64,000 nucleotides of DNA from Planctomycetaceae bacterium (lineage in GTDB: Bacteria > Planctomycetota > Planctomycetia > Pirellulales > Lacipirellulaceae). The notes beneath the pieces are model-generated. The model was not told the DNA's origin, ran no database searches, and saw nothing but the letters and a program-made list of their open reading frames with translations. The DNA is taken from positions 1 through 64,000 of the forward strand of contig PABB01000048.1 of assembly GCA_002702655.1 (NCBI GenBank), read 5' to 3'. The position numbers were made by a program, and so were the translations under genes. Below, one piece after another: positions 42,841 to 50,038 of the stretch (its first letter is position 1; every line of letters begins with the position of its first letter).

Positions 42841-44203
42841 CAGCCCCGGGCTGTCGCTGTTGTTTGCCGACGACGAAACGTCGCTGCAGGAACTCATGAA
42901 GCTGGAACTGCCGCGCCTGGGGCACCGGGTCACGGTCTGCCCCGACGGGGTGACTGCCGTCGCTGCGCTGGAAAAGAACGTCTACGACTGCATCATCGTC
43001 GACCTCGACATGCCGGGACTCGACGGGATCGGGGTCATCGCCAAGTGCAAGGAGATGTCGCCGGAAACCGAAGCGGTCGTGCTGACGGGGAAGAGCTCGC
43101 TGGAAACGGCGATCGCCGCGCTGCGTCACGGGGCGTTCGATTACTTGACCAAGCCGTGCCGGCTGATCGAAATCGAAGCGCTGCTGAAGCGCGTGTCCGA
43201 CAAGCGCAAGTTGGAACAGAAAAACCGCGCGTTGGAGCACCAGGTGCGCCAGCTGCAGGGTTCGCCGCTGCTGATCGGCGAGACGGCGCTGATGCAAAAA
43301 GTGCGGCTGATGATCGAAAAGGTGGCCCCCACCTCGTCGACGGTCATGGTGCTGGGCGAGACCGGCACGGGCAAGGAGCTGGTCGCCCGCAGCCTTCACG
43401 ACCAAAGCACCCGCGCCAAGGAACCGTTCGTGGCGATCAACTGCGGAGCCCTGCCCGAAACGCTCATCGAAAGCGAACTGTTCGGCCACCGCAAAGGCGC
43501 GTTCACCGGCGCCGACGACAACCGCCCCGGTCTGTTCGAAGTGGCCCACGGCGGCACGATCTTTCTGGATGAAATTGGCGAGCTGCCCAAGGCCATGCAG
43601 GCCAAGCTGCTGCGCGTGCTGGAAAGCGGCGAGATTCGACGAGTCGGCGAGAACAAGCCGATCGTGGTCGACGTGCGCGTGATCTGCGCGACGCACCGCA
43701 ATCTGACCGAAATGGTCGAAGCGGACGAGTTCCGCGAAGACCTGATGTACCGCATCAACACGTTCGAGATCCGGCTGCCGTCGTTGCGGGAGCGGATCGA
43801 GGACATTCCCCACCTGGCCCGGCACCTGCTGGCCCGCCACCGCCGCGGCCCGGTCGCTCACGACGCCATTGCCGAAGACGCGGTCAAGGCGCTGATGGGT
43901 CACGTGTGGCCCGGCAACGTCCGCGAACTGGCCAACGTGATCGAGCACGCCACGATCCTGTGCGACGCCGGCCCGATCCGCGCCGAGCACCTGCCCAGCC
44001 GCTTCGACAGCCGCCAACTGACCGGCGCCGCCAAGCAAACTCCCGGCGTGATGTCGCTGCGCGAGATGGAAATGGAGATGATCCACTCGGCCCTGGAGCG
44101 CAACGACGGCAACAAACCCAAAGCCGCCGAACAATTGGGGATCAGCCTGAAGACGCTGTACAACAAGCTGAACGCCGCGGGCGGGCTGGAAAAGTCGGCG
44201 TAA
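42821..44203 (+). CDS. NtrC-family sigma-54-dependent response regulator
   Basis: About 460 residues. Receiver (VVTAGKS-type: Asp in IIVDLDMPGLDG, Lys in YLTKPC), AAA+ sigma-54 activator with Walker A GETGTGKE, GAFTGAD loop for sigma-54 contact, Walker B GGTIFLDEIGE and arginine-finger region, then a Fis-type HTH (AAEQLGISLKTLYNKLN). It activates sigma-54 promoters; targets unknown. No ATG, GTG or TTG exists upstream of TTG 42860, and that start would cut off most of the first receiver strand (LSLLFADDE). The ATC at 42821 follows AGGAG by 7 nt and restores a normal N-terminus (xATTPPNSPGLSLLFADDE). The true start is therefore uncertain. It overlaps the kinase gene by about 20 bp. Confidence 0.9.
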   Translation: MATTPPNSPGLSLLFADDETSLQELMKLELPRLGHRVTVCPDGVTAVAALEKNVYDCIIVDLDMPGLDGIGVIAKCKEMSPETEAVVLTGKSSLETAIAALRHGAFDYLTKPCRLIEIEALLKRVSDKRKLEQKNRALEHQVRQLQGSPLLIGETALMQKVRLMIEKVAPTSSTVMVLGETGTGKELVARSLHDQSTRAKEPFVAINCGALPETLIESELFGHRKGAFTGADDNRPGLFEVAHGGTIFLDEIGELPKAMQAKLLRVLESGEIRRVGENKPIVVDVRVICATHRNLTEMVEADEFREDLMYRINTFEIRLPSLRERIEDIPHLARHLLARHRRGPVAHDAIAEDAVKALMGHVWPGNVRELANVIEHATILCDAGPIRAEHLPSRFDSRQLTGAAKQTPGVMSLREMEMEMIHSALERNDGNKPKAAEQLGISLKTLYNKLNAAGGLEKSA

Positions 44204-44205
44204 AT

Positions 44206-44381
44206 GTAGGTCAGGCTTTCCAGCCTGACACGAACAACCAGAGCGGGGTCGTCCTGGTTCTCGAACCTGGGCGGCAAAGCCGCACGAGGCCTCGCTCCGT
44301 GGCGCGAAGTCGTTAGTGCGTCAGACTCCTACGGATTCCTCCGACCGCCTCCGGCGGCCCAGGTTCAAGAACCTGGGCTAC
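44206..44381. repeat. palindromic repeats after the NtrC-like gene
   Basis: GTAGGTCAGGCTTTCCAGCC at 44206-44229, then a second class, CTGGTTCTCGAACCTGGGCG (about 44250-44271) and CCAGGTTCAAGAACCTGGGC (44359-44381), in mirror orientation. The whole 220-bp spacer to the next gene holds nothing else recognisable. Confidence 0.75.
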
Positions 44382-44423
44382 CCGGTGTCAGCGTTACAAC
44401 CAGGTTCGGATCAGAGATATCGC

Positions 44424-45197
44424 ATGTCGTGGTGGCGACGATTTCGAAAAGCTCCCGGTCCTGCGGCCACGGAAGGCCCAACTGATGGCTCTGCGAACGA
44501 CGCCACAGTTGCGCCGCTGGAAGCGTTGATCGGAGAGATGCCCGTCGATCTCTCTGACTACTTCCGCGAGATTTCGGACAACGCGTTTAGCGATCAGATC
44601 TCGGCAGGAGTGAATCTGCTGGCGCCGAACGAAGTCGCCGAGCAAACCGCACAGTTTCGTGAGTTCCACGATGTCGTGTCAGCGCTGCAAGGCGTTGTGC
44701 TCGACGATGCCAACACAAGCAACTATCACGTCTACCTGATGCACCCGGGCTGTCGCGGCGTGGTTCTTTTTCTTTCTCACGACGGAGACTCCCGCATCGT
44801 ATTTCCGTCGCTGCAGTCAATGTTGGCCGCCATGCGTGAGGCACTCGCAACGAGTGGATGGATCGTCGATTTCCACCCAACGAGCGGCGTCGTGCTTGAA
44901 CACCAGGGAGAACTACATCGCCTGATTGTTGACCTCCTTGATGAGCGAATTCTCTGCGACGCTTCGGCGGTGCTTTTGGTTCTCATTCCCTCACTTGACC
45001 TGACAGACCTATCGTTACTTGAACGCCTCGCGAAAAACGACGACTTCTACATTGCCGAAGCCGTCGCTGACGCAATCTCGCATCGACCTCGCCAAGACCT
45101 GAAACCTGTGGCCGTGATCTGCCAGAAACACAGTCATCCGCAAGCTGCCCGCGCCGGAGCCCGCGCAGTTGCAGCGATTCGGCAACTAGGTTCATAG
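44424..45197 (+). CDS. hypothetical protein, possibly SUKH-like
   Basis: 257 residues from the ATG at 44424. No signal or membrane segment. The middle (about 85-150) has YHVYLMHPGCRGVVLFLSHDGDSRIVFPSLQSMLAAM-type sequence, reminiscent of SMI1/KNR4 (SUKH) proteins that bind partners or act as immunity proteins; the C-terminal third is helical and resembles HEAT-like repeats (LLERLAKNDDFYIAEAVADAI). Base composition is slightly less GC-rich than its neighbours. The SUKH suggestion is weak, and no toxin gene is next to it. Confidence 0.6.
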   Translation: MSWWRRFRKAPGPAATEGPTDGSANDATVAPLEALIGEMPVDLSDYFREISDNAFSDQISAGVNLLAPNEVAEQTAQFREFHDVVSALQGVVLDDANTSNYHVYLMHPGCRGVVLFLSHDGDSRIVFPSLQSMLAAMREALATSGWIVDFHPTSGVVLEHQGELHRLIVDLLDERILCDASAVLLVLIPSLDLTDLSLLERLAKNDDFYIAEAVADAISHRPRQDLKPVAVICQKHSHPQAARAGARAVAAIRQLGS

Positions 45198-45234
45198 GCC
45201 GTACCTCGCAGATTATGTCCTGCGGTGCGGAGCT

Positions 45235-45966
45235 TCACATCGGCGGAAAGTGAATCCGCGGGTGGTCCGGGGCGATCACCAGCAGCAATAGCGCGACCAC
45301 CGGCAGCGACGCGAGGATGGGCAGCAGCACGGCCGCGGGATAGAACCACCAGCGCGGCGTCCGCCGGCCTTCGATGCGTGCGAACAGGTGCGCCGGCAGG
45401 TAGACCAGCAGGCCGTAGATGAGTATCCACTGCGGCAATTGCAGCGGATTGGGGCCGGCAAACAGCGCTTCGTTGACGAACCCAGTCAGGCCATAGCAAA
45501 CAAACGCGGCAAACGGCGACACGGCGTATCGCCCCAGCAGAACGCCCCACACGGCAAACTGCGGCAGGAACACCACGACGCTGTGATACAGCACGACGTC
45601 CAAGTAGTTGGCCGACGCCGTGATGTAAACCTCCCCCAAGCGGGCCCCGAACAGCGGCGCGCAGTTGGTCATCGCGGTGGTGATCGCTTCCTCGATCAGG
45701 GCCAGTAAGGTCACGCTGCCGAAGAACGCCAACCCCGCCCGCCCCTTGCCGGCCGGCGCCACCGCCGCCGCCCGATCACGCAGCCGCAGTGACAGGACGC
45801 CGCACCCGGCGATCCACAGCAAGTTGACGCCCCACAACATCTTGGCCAGCACGCCCAGCTTGGCGTCGTTCAGCCCGGCAAGGGTCAACAGCACCGACAA
45901 CGCGAACTGCCACACGACGAGCGCGGCGACGAAGACCTGTTTGATACGGATGTGCTTGTAGTGCAT
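45235..45966 (-). CDS. polytopic membrane protein, function unknown
   Basis: 243 residues from the ATG at 45966 (MHYKHIRIKQVFV). Six or seven hydrophobic segments at about 10-28, 40-58, 80-100, 125-150, 155-172, 185-205 and 212-235. Conserved-looking polar positions include EE in LIEEAITTAMTN (about 90), NY in SANYLDVVLYHS and NE in GFVNEALFAGPNP. The EE and later H/N positions loosely recall CPBP-type proteases, but the full motif set is not visible. Likely an inner-membrane protein. It converges with the gene ending at 45197. Confidence 0.65.
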   Translation of the reverse strand: MHYKHIRIKQVFVAALVVWQFALSVLLTLAGLNDAKLGVLAKMLWGVNLLWIAGCGVLSLRLRDRAAAVAPAGKGRAGLAFFGSVTLLALIEEAITTAMTNCAPLFGARLGEVYITASANYLDVVLYHSVVVFLPQFAVWGVLLGRYAVSPFAAFVCYGLTGFVNEALFAGPNPLQLPQWILIYGLLVYLPAHLFARIEGRRTPRWWFYPAAVLLPILASLPVVALLLLVIAPDHPRIHFPPM

Positions 45967-46029
45967 AAGTTCGCTGGGCGGCCGCGGTACGAATGTCGCA
46001 GGGTGAAGCTGTCTGCCGGCAACCAACTG

Positions 46030-46344
46030 CTACGTCGCGAGTGATTTCACGATTCTGCCAACGCCCACTACACGCCGACCTTCACGAATCTCAAATTGGT
46101 CGCCCTCCTCGATCCGGTGCGTGTGGAGCTCCGCGCGGAAAAACTCAATGAGACAGCAACTCGTCTCACCTGGCACAAGTTCCCGCTCCTCAGGAAGAAA
46201 CGTCCACAGGACGTCCGCCAAATCTTGCAGATCGCCGTGGAGGTGAAATTGACCGCGATAGCCTGTATGGACGCCGCGACTTCGACCGCCGCACTCGGTG
46301 GGCACCAAGACAACAACGCCTTCGAAGTGTGGAGAACCTGCCAT
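46030..46344 (-). CDS. stand-alone EF-Tu domain III-like protein
   Basis: 104 residues. The sequence follows the third (C-terminal) beta-barrel of elongation factor Tu almost end to end: VVVLVPTECGGRSRGVHTGY matches EF-Tu's YILSKxEGGRHTPFxxGY, then RGQFHLHGDL, VPGETSCC, and GDQFEIREGRRVVGVGRIVK matches the GLRFAIREGGRTVGAGVVxK end. There is no GTPase domain. In EF-Tu this barrel contacts the tRNA T-stem and EF-Ts; as a separate protein its role is unknown. It starts 152 bp from the DUF4261 gene on the same strand. Confidence 0.7.
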   Translation of the reverse strand: MAGSPHFEGVVVLVPTECGGRSRGVHTGYRGQFHLHGDLQDLADVLWTFLPEERELVPGETSCCLIEFFRAELHTHRIEEGDQFEIREGRRVVGVGRIVKSLAT

Positions 46345-46387
46345 GACGTAGCCTTCCCTCCGCGGAAATCTCCGAACGCAGTGCTGC

Positions 46388-46460
46388 GTGCCGTGCCTTG
46401 CGACCCTTGCGGAACAAGCATCGCAAATGCAATGGACACGGCTCGCAGAGCCGTGGCACT
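46388..46460. repeat. CACGGCTCTGTGAGCCGTG-class palindrome
   Basis: A full copy, ACACGGCTCGCAGAGCCGTG and onwards, at 46437-46459; a degenerate partner (GCGTGCCGTGCC) lies near 46386. Confidence 0.65.
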
Positions 46461-46496
46461 CTGGGCCGAAAGCTGACCGCTAAACGCTGACAGATT

Positions 46497-47273
46497 CTAA
46501 TCCCACTCCAACCGAATCACCTCCAACTCGCCGCCTAGCATCGACGGGGCGCGGCGGGCGGTCAGTTGCACTTCGTCGCTCAGGCCGATCGTGTCGCCGT
46601 CGTTGACCGCCTGTTTGCGGTCGAGCAGGTAGTGGGCGACGTTGTACGCGCTCTCCAACAGCGATTGCGGCGCACCGGTGAAGTTGGCCACCTCGATCTC
46701 GTCTTGGCCCAGCGTGGCCAGGCCGGTGGTGTACAGCCGGTGAAAGTCCGCGCCGCCGGCGTGGTTGGCGACCGGCTCGATGCGGAAGTCGATCCACAGA
46801 TACAGCGGCAGATTTCGCGGGCCGCTCTGCACGGCCTGATCCAGAAAATCGCCCGGGCGATGGATCGTGCGGCTGGGGCCCCAGAACACGCCCAGCGACT
46901 CGCTGGCCGCGGCCACGGCAGCGGTCCAGCGAGTGAAGGCCAGCGCCCGGTCGGTCGCGCTGCCCCCTTCGTCGACCATGGTCAGCATGAGGTGCGCGGG
47001 GTGGTCATCCAACTCAGCGGCCGCGGTGGGCCAGTACCAAGCCGCCGCACACGGCCCGCCGAGTTGCGCGGGCGGGATCGGGCGGTCGATCAGCGTGACG
47101 CTGGCCGCCGCTTCGCCCAGCGAGCAGGTGAGCAGCCGCTCGGTGCCGCCGGGGTCGGACGGCGGCGTCGCGTCGGGAAAGCGATTTTGAAAGGCGCGCT
47201 CGACTTCGACAAAGCTCGGCAGCACCGGCTCGGCCAGCGGGATCAGCGCGATCCAACGATTTGTGTTTGACAT
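46497..47273 (-). CDS. DUF4261 domain protein
   Basis: 258 residues. Recognisable DUF4261 features are the tryptophan-containing ALAFTRWTAAVAAASESLGVFW segment (about 110-131), the HRPGDFLDQA segment, LPLYLWIDFRIEP (about 155-167) and the C-terminal TTGLATLGQDEIEVANFTG followed by YNVAHYLLD. The N-terminal 100 residues form the shorter preceding module. The family is widespread, often near SMI1/KNR4-like proteins, with no established function. Probably cytoplasmic. Confidence 0.8.
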   Translation of the reverse strand: MSNTNRWIALIPLAEPVLPSFVEVERAFQNRFPDATPPSDPGGTERLLTCSLGEAAASVTLIDRPIPPAQLGGPCAAAWYWPTAAAELDDHPAHLMLTMVDEGGSATDRALAFTRWTAAVAAASESLGVFWGPSRTIHRPGDFLDQAVQSGPRNLPLYLWIDFRIEPVANHAGGADFHRLYTTGLATLGQDEIEVANFTGAPQSLLESAYNVAHYLLDRKQAVNDGDTIGLSDEVQLTARRAPSMLGGELEVIRLEWD

Positions 47274-47337
47274 GGGGCAGTTGTGGGGTTCGTGCGTGCG
47301 AGACGCCCTCGGCGGTGCGTTCGAGTCGGCTCCCTAG

Positions 47338-47416
47338 CCGGACGGCCACGCCGTCCGGGACGTGCGGCGCGGCGTTGGCATGCATCGGTCGCGACCAGCG
47401 GCTCGCGTAGCGAGCC
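47338..47416. repeat. palindrome pair in the prmC-DUF4261 spacer
   Basis: CCGGACGGCCACGCCGTCCG at 47338-47358 and GGCTCGCGTAGCGAGCC at 47400-47416, flanked by short related pieces (AGTCGGCTCCCTAGCCGG). Another palindromic intergenic class. Confidence 0.7.
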
Positions 47417-47457
47417 GGCTATTGGAGATCGCTTGTACGATGTCGCGTCGCCCGCTT

Positions 47458-48333
47458 TCACGCTTCCCGTTGCGCTTGGGCGAGGCGCGCCAAGCCGTTG
47501 GTGTCTTTGAGCGTTTCGTGCCGGATCAGGCCCGCAGCGTTGTCGATCAACTGCTCGACGCGCCCAGCGATCATCGGGCTCAGTTCCATCAGCAACCAGC
47601 CGCCCGGGGTCAGCCGTTGGGTAGCCTGCGGCAACAGCCGTTGGATCAGCTCGTCGCCTTGCTCGCCGCCGTCCAGCGCCAGCCGCGGCTCGTACTTCCG
47701 CACGCCCTCGGCCAACTCGCCCAGTTCGTTGCTGGTCACGTACGGCAAGTTGGCGGCGATCAGATCGAACGCCGCACCCGCGTCGACGCCAGCCAGCAGA
47801 TCACCTTCGACAAACTCGATCCGGTCGGTCACGCCATGCTTTTCGGCATTGCCCCGCGCGACGGCGAGCGCCGCGGGGCTGACGTCGATGGCGGTGACTT
47901 GCACTTTGGGGTTCTGCTTGGCGAGAGCAACGGCGATGGCGCCGCTGCCCGTGCCGACGTCGGCGACGCGCGGCGCTGGCGAGGGCGTTTCCTTCAGCAG
48001 ATCGAGTGCACGCACCACCAACCCTTCCGTCTCGGGCCGGGGAATCAGCACGTCGGGCGTCACGTCGAACGACAGCGAGAAGAACTCGCGGTGGCCGACC
48101 AGATACGCCACCGGCTTGCCGGCCGCCCGCTGCTTGACCAGCTCGCGAAACTGCGTGCGCAGCTCCTCGCTGGCCGGCTCCTCGAACGCCGTGTACAGCG
48201 CGATCCGCGGACACCCCCGGGCGTGGGCGAGCAACACCTCGGCGTCCAGTCGCGGGCTGTCGGCGCCCCGCTCGCGCAGAAAATCAGCCGTCCAATTCAG
48301 CAGCCGGCCGATGGTCCAGGGAGCTTCGGACAT
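47458..48333 (-). CDS. prmC: peptide chain release factor N5-glutamine methyltransferase
   Basis: 291 residues from the ATG at 48333. PrmC (HemK) methylates the Gln of the GGQ motif of release factors RF1 and RF2 using S-adenosylmethionine. N-terminal helical bundle (about 1-85, TIGRLLNWTADFLRERG), then PVAYLVGHREFFSLSF and PRPETE, and the SAM motif VADVGTGSGAIAVALA (about 122-137). The catalytic motif reads NLPY (in AANLPYVTS) where most family members have NPPY. It follows prfA, the gene of its substrate, on the same strand. A heptad repeat runs right up to the ATG, so there is no Shine-Dalgarno sequence. Confidence 0.95.
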   Translation of the reverse strand: MSEAPWTIGRLLNWTADFLRERGADSPRLDAEVLLAHARGCPRIALYTAFEEPASEELRTQFRELVKQRAAGKPVAYLVGHREFFSLSFDVTPDVLIPRPETEGLVVRALDLLKETPSPAPRVADVGTGSGAIAVALAKQNPKVQVTAIDVSPAALAVARGNAEKHGVTDRIEFVEGDLLAGVDAGAAFDLIAANLPYVTSNELGELAEGVRKYEPRLALDGGEQGDELIQRLLPQATQRLTPGGWLLMELSPMIAGRVEQLIDNAAGLIRHETLKDTNGLARLAQAQREA

Positions 48334-48434
48334 GTGAGATGTAAGATGTTTGATTGTTGATGTAACACGCTGGCTGCGAGTGTCGGTCAACATTCCGTCG
48401 ACATCAACAATCTCACATCAAACATCTCACATCA
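48331..48434. repeat. heptad inverted repeat filling the prfA-prmC spacer
   Basis: Left arm 48331-48366 (CATGTGAG-ATGTAAG-ATGTTTG-ATTGTTG-ATGTAAC), right arm about 48398-48434 (ACATCAA-CAATCTC-ACATCAA-ACATCTC-ACATCA), reverse complements, loop about 31 nt. On the coding strand the element begins with the prfA TGA stop (48434-48432) and ends at the prmC ATG (48333-48331), so the entire spacer is the element. Confidence 0.9.
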
Positions 48435-49502
48435 CGATTCGTCCATATCGCCGCGCAATTGTTGGCGATCGTAGTCGATCAGGGCGTCGACCACCTGCTG
48501 AAAATCGCCGGCGAGGATCTGGTCGAGCTTGTAGATGGTCAGCCCGATGCGGTGATCGGTGAGCCGATTGTCGGGGAAGTTGTACGTGCGAATCCGCTGG
48601 CTGCGGTCGCCCGAGCCGACCAGCGTCTTGCGCTCGTCGGCCCGCTTTTTGTCTTCCTGCTCGCGATGGTGCTCGTAGACGCGGGCCTTCAGCACGCGGA
48701 GCGCCTTGGCCAGATTCTTGTGCTGGCTTTTTTCGTCCTGGCACTGCACGACGATGCCCGTTTCGTGGTGCGTCAGTCGCACCGCCGATTCGGTTTTGTT
48801 GACATGCTGACCGCCGGGGCCGCTGGCGCAGAACTTGTCGAGCCGGTAGTCCTCCGGCTTGATGTCGATTTCCACGTCCTCCGGCTCGGGCATCACGGCC
48901 ACGGTGGCGGCGGACGTGTGAATGCGGCCCTGAGTTTCCGTTTCCGGGACGCGCTGCACGCGGTGGCCGCCGCTTTCGTACTGCAGTTCGCGGTAGACCC
49001 CCTCGCCTTCCAGCGCGAGCGAGATTTCCTTGAAGCCGCCCAACTCCGTGGCGCTGTGATCGAGGATTTCGATCTTCCACTTTTTCGGCTCGGCGAACCG
49101 CTTGTACATTTCGTACAAGTCGCGGGCGAACAGCGCCGCCTCGTCGCCGCCAGTACCAGCGCGGATTTCCATGACGCAGCGGGTGCGATTGGCGTCTTCG
49201 CCCCCCACCGTCAGCCCCAAGAGTTCGTCGTACAGCTTCTCGCGCTGCTCGAGCAATTCGGGCAATTCCGCTTCGGCCAGCTCGGCCATCTCGGAGTCAT
49301 TGCCGGCGGCCATTTCGCGGGCTTCGGAAATCTCGGTCGAGAGTTCCTTGTAGCGGCGGTACTTGCCGGCCAGTTTGCCGAGCGACCCGTGCTCCCGAGC
49401 CACGTTGGGCGCCCGGGTCGAGTCGCCCATGATTTCCGGGTCGACCAGTTGCTTTTCCAACTCCTCGAACCGCGCGAGGGTTTTTTCCAGAAGTTCGCGC
49501 AT
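48432..49502 (-). CDS. prfA: peptide chain release factor 1
   Basis: 356 residues, normal length. RF1 releases finished proteins at UAA and UAG codons. The catalytic GGQ lies in [20 protein letters not shown] (about 225-244). The codon-recognition tripeptide (PxT) appears as PET in [20 protein letters not shown]. The N-terminal coiled-coil domain and the acidic [19 protein letters not shown] segment are typical. The gene is part of an rpmE-prfA-prmC cluster, a common bacterial arrangement. Its TGA stop is the first triplet of the downstream heptad repeat, so RF2 is needed to terminate its own translation. Confidence 0.97.
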   Translation of the reverse strand: MRELLEKTLARFEELEKQLVDPEIMGDSTRAPNVAREHGSLGKLAGKYRRYKELSTEISEAREMAAGNDSEMAELAEAELPELLEQREKLYDELLGLTVGGEDANRTRCVMEIRAGTGGDEAALFARDLYEMYKRFAEPKKWKIEILDHSATELGGFKEISLALEGEGVYRELQYESGGHRVQRVPETETQGRIHTSAATVAVMPEPEDVEIDIKPEDYRLDKFCASGPGGQHVNKTESAVRLTHHETGIVVQCQDEKSQHKNLAKALRVLKARVYEHHREQEDKKRADERKTLVGSGDRSQRIRTYNFPDNRLTDHRIGLTIYKLDQILAGDFQQVVDALIDYDRQQLRGDMDES

Positions 49503-49594
49503 GGGAGAGACGGTTCGAGCGGGGCGAGGAAGAAGTTAGCGAGGCAACGAGGAGCGCCCGCCGTTGCCGGCGGCGCTAAGTCGTGGGCGCTGCG

Positions 49595-49837
49595 CTACTT
49601 CTTGTCCTTCTTCTTGCCCTTGGCCAAGCTGGCGTAGCCCGCGGCCGCGAACTTGTTCTTGAACTTCTCGATGCGGCCAGCCGTGTCCACGAACTTCAGC
49701 TTGCCCGTGTAGAACGGGTGGCACTGGTCGCAGATGTCGACCTTCAGTTCCTTGCGGACGCTGCCGGTGACGAACGTGTTGCCGCAGCCGCAGTGGACCT
49801 TGGTTTCGTGATATTCGGGATGAATGCCTTTTTGCAT
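49595..49837 (-). CDS. rpmE: 50S ribosomal protein L31
   Basis: 80 residues from the ATG at 49837. Opening [20 protein letters not shown] is typical; cysteines in HCGCG and [12 protein letters not shown] form the zinc-binding (C+) type. The C-terminal extension ends in KGKKKDKK, basic and suited to rRNA contact. L31 bridges the large and small subunits. First gene of the cluster with prfA and prmC. Confidence 0.95.
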   Translation of the reverse strand: MQKGIHPEYHETKVHCGCGNTFVTGSVRKELKVDICDQCHPFYTGKLKFVDTAGRIEKFKNKFAAAGYASLAKGKKKDKK

Positions 49838-50038
49838 CGTCGCACCGTAGTCGCTAAATCGTGACGCGGCCGCTTGGGGCCGCCGGAACGGAAATGGGCT
49901 GAGCCGGCTTGTGTGCGGGCCGCAGGGGCGAGGCCCGGCGACCGGCAGCGAATCCTTAAGATTATCGCAGCGGGGGCCGATCGACAAGATGCGTCGTGCC
50001 GGCGGAGCCCAGAGCCCAAAGCGTTGCCCCGGAAGCTG

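Noticed and set aside
44424-46344. A toxin-immunity or contact-dependent system around the SUKH-like, EF-Tu-like and DUF4261 genes
   Set aside because: No toxin, secretion marker or polymorphic-toxin domain is present, and the SUKH assignment is weak.
48331-48434. Heptad arms as a CRISPR array
   Set aside because: Units are 7 nt, degenerate, without spacers, and no cas genes are in the window.
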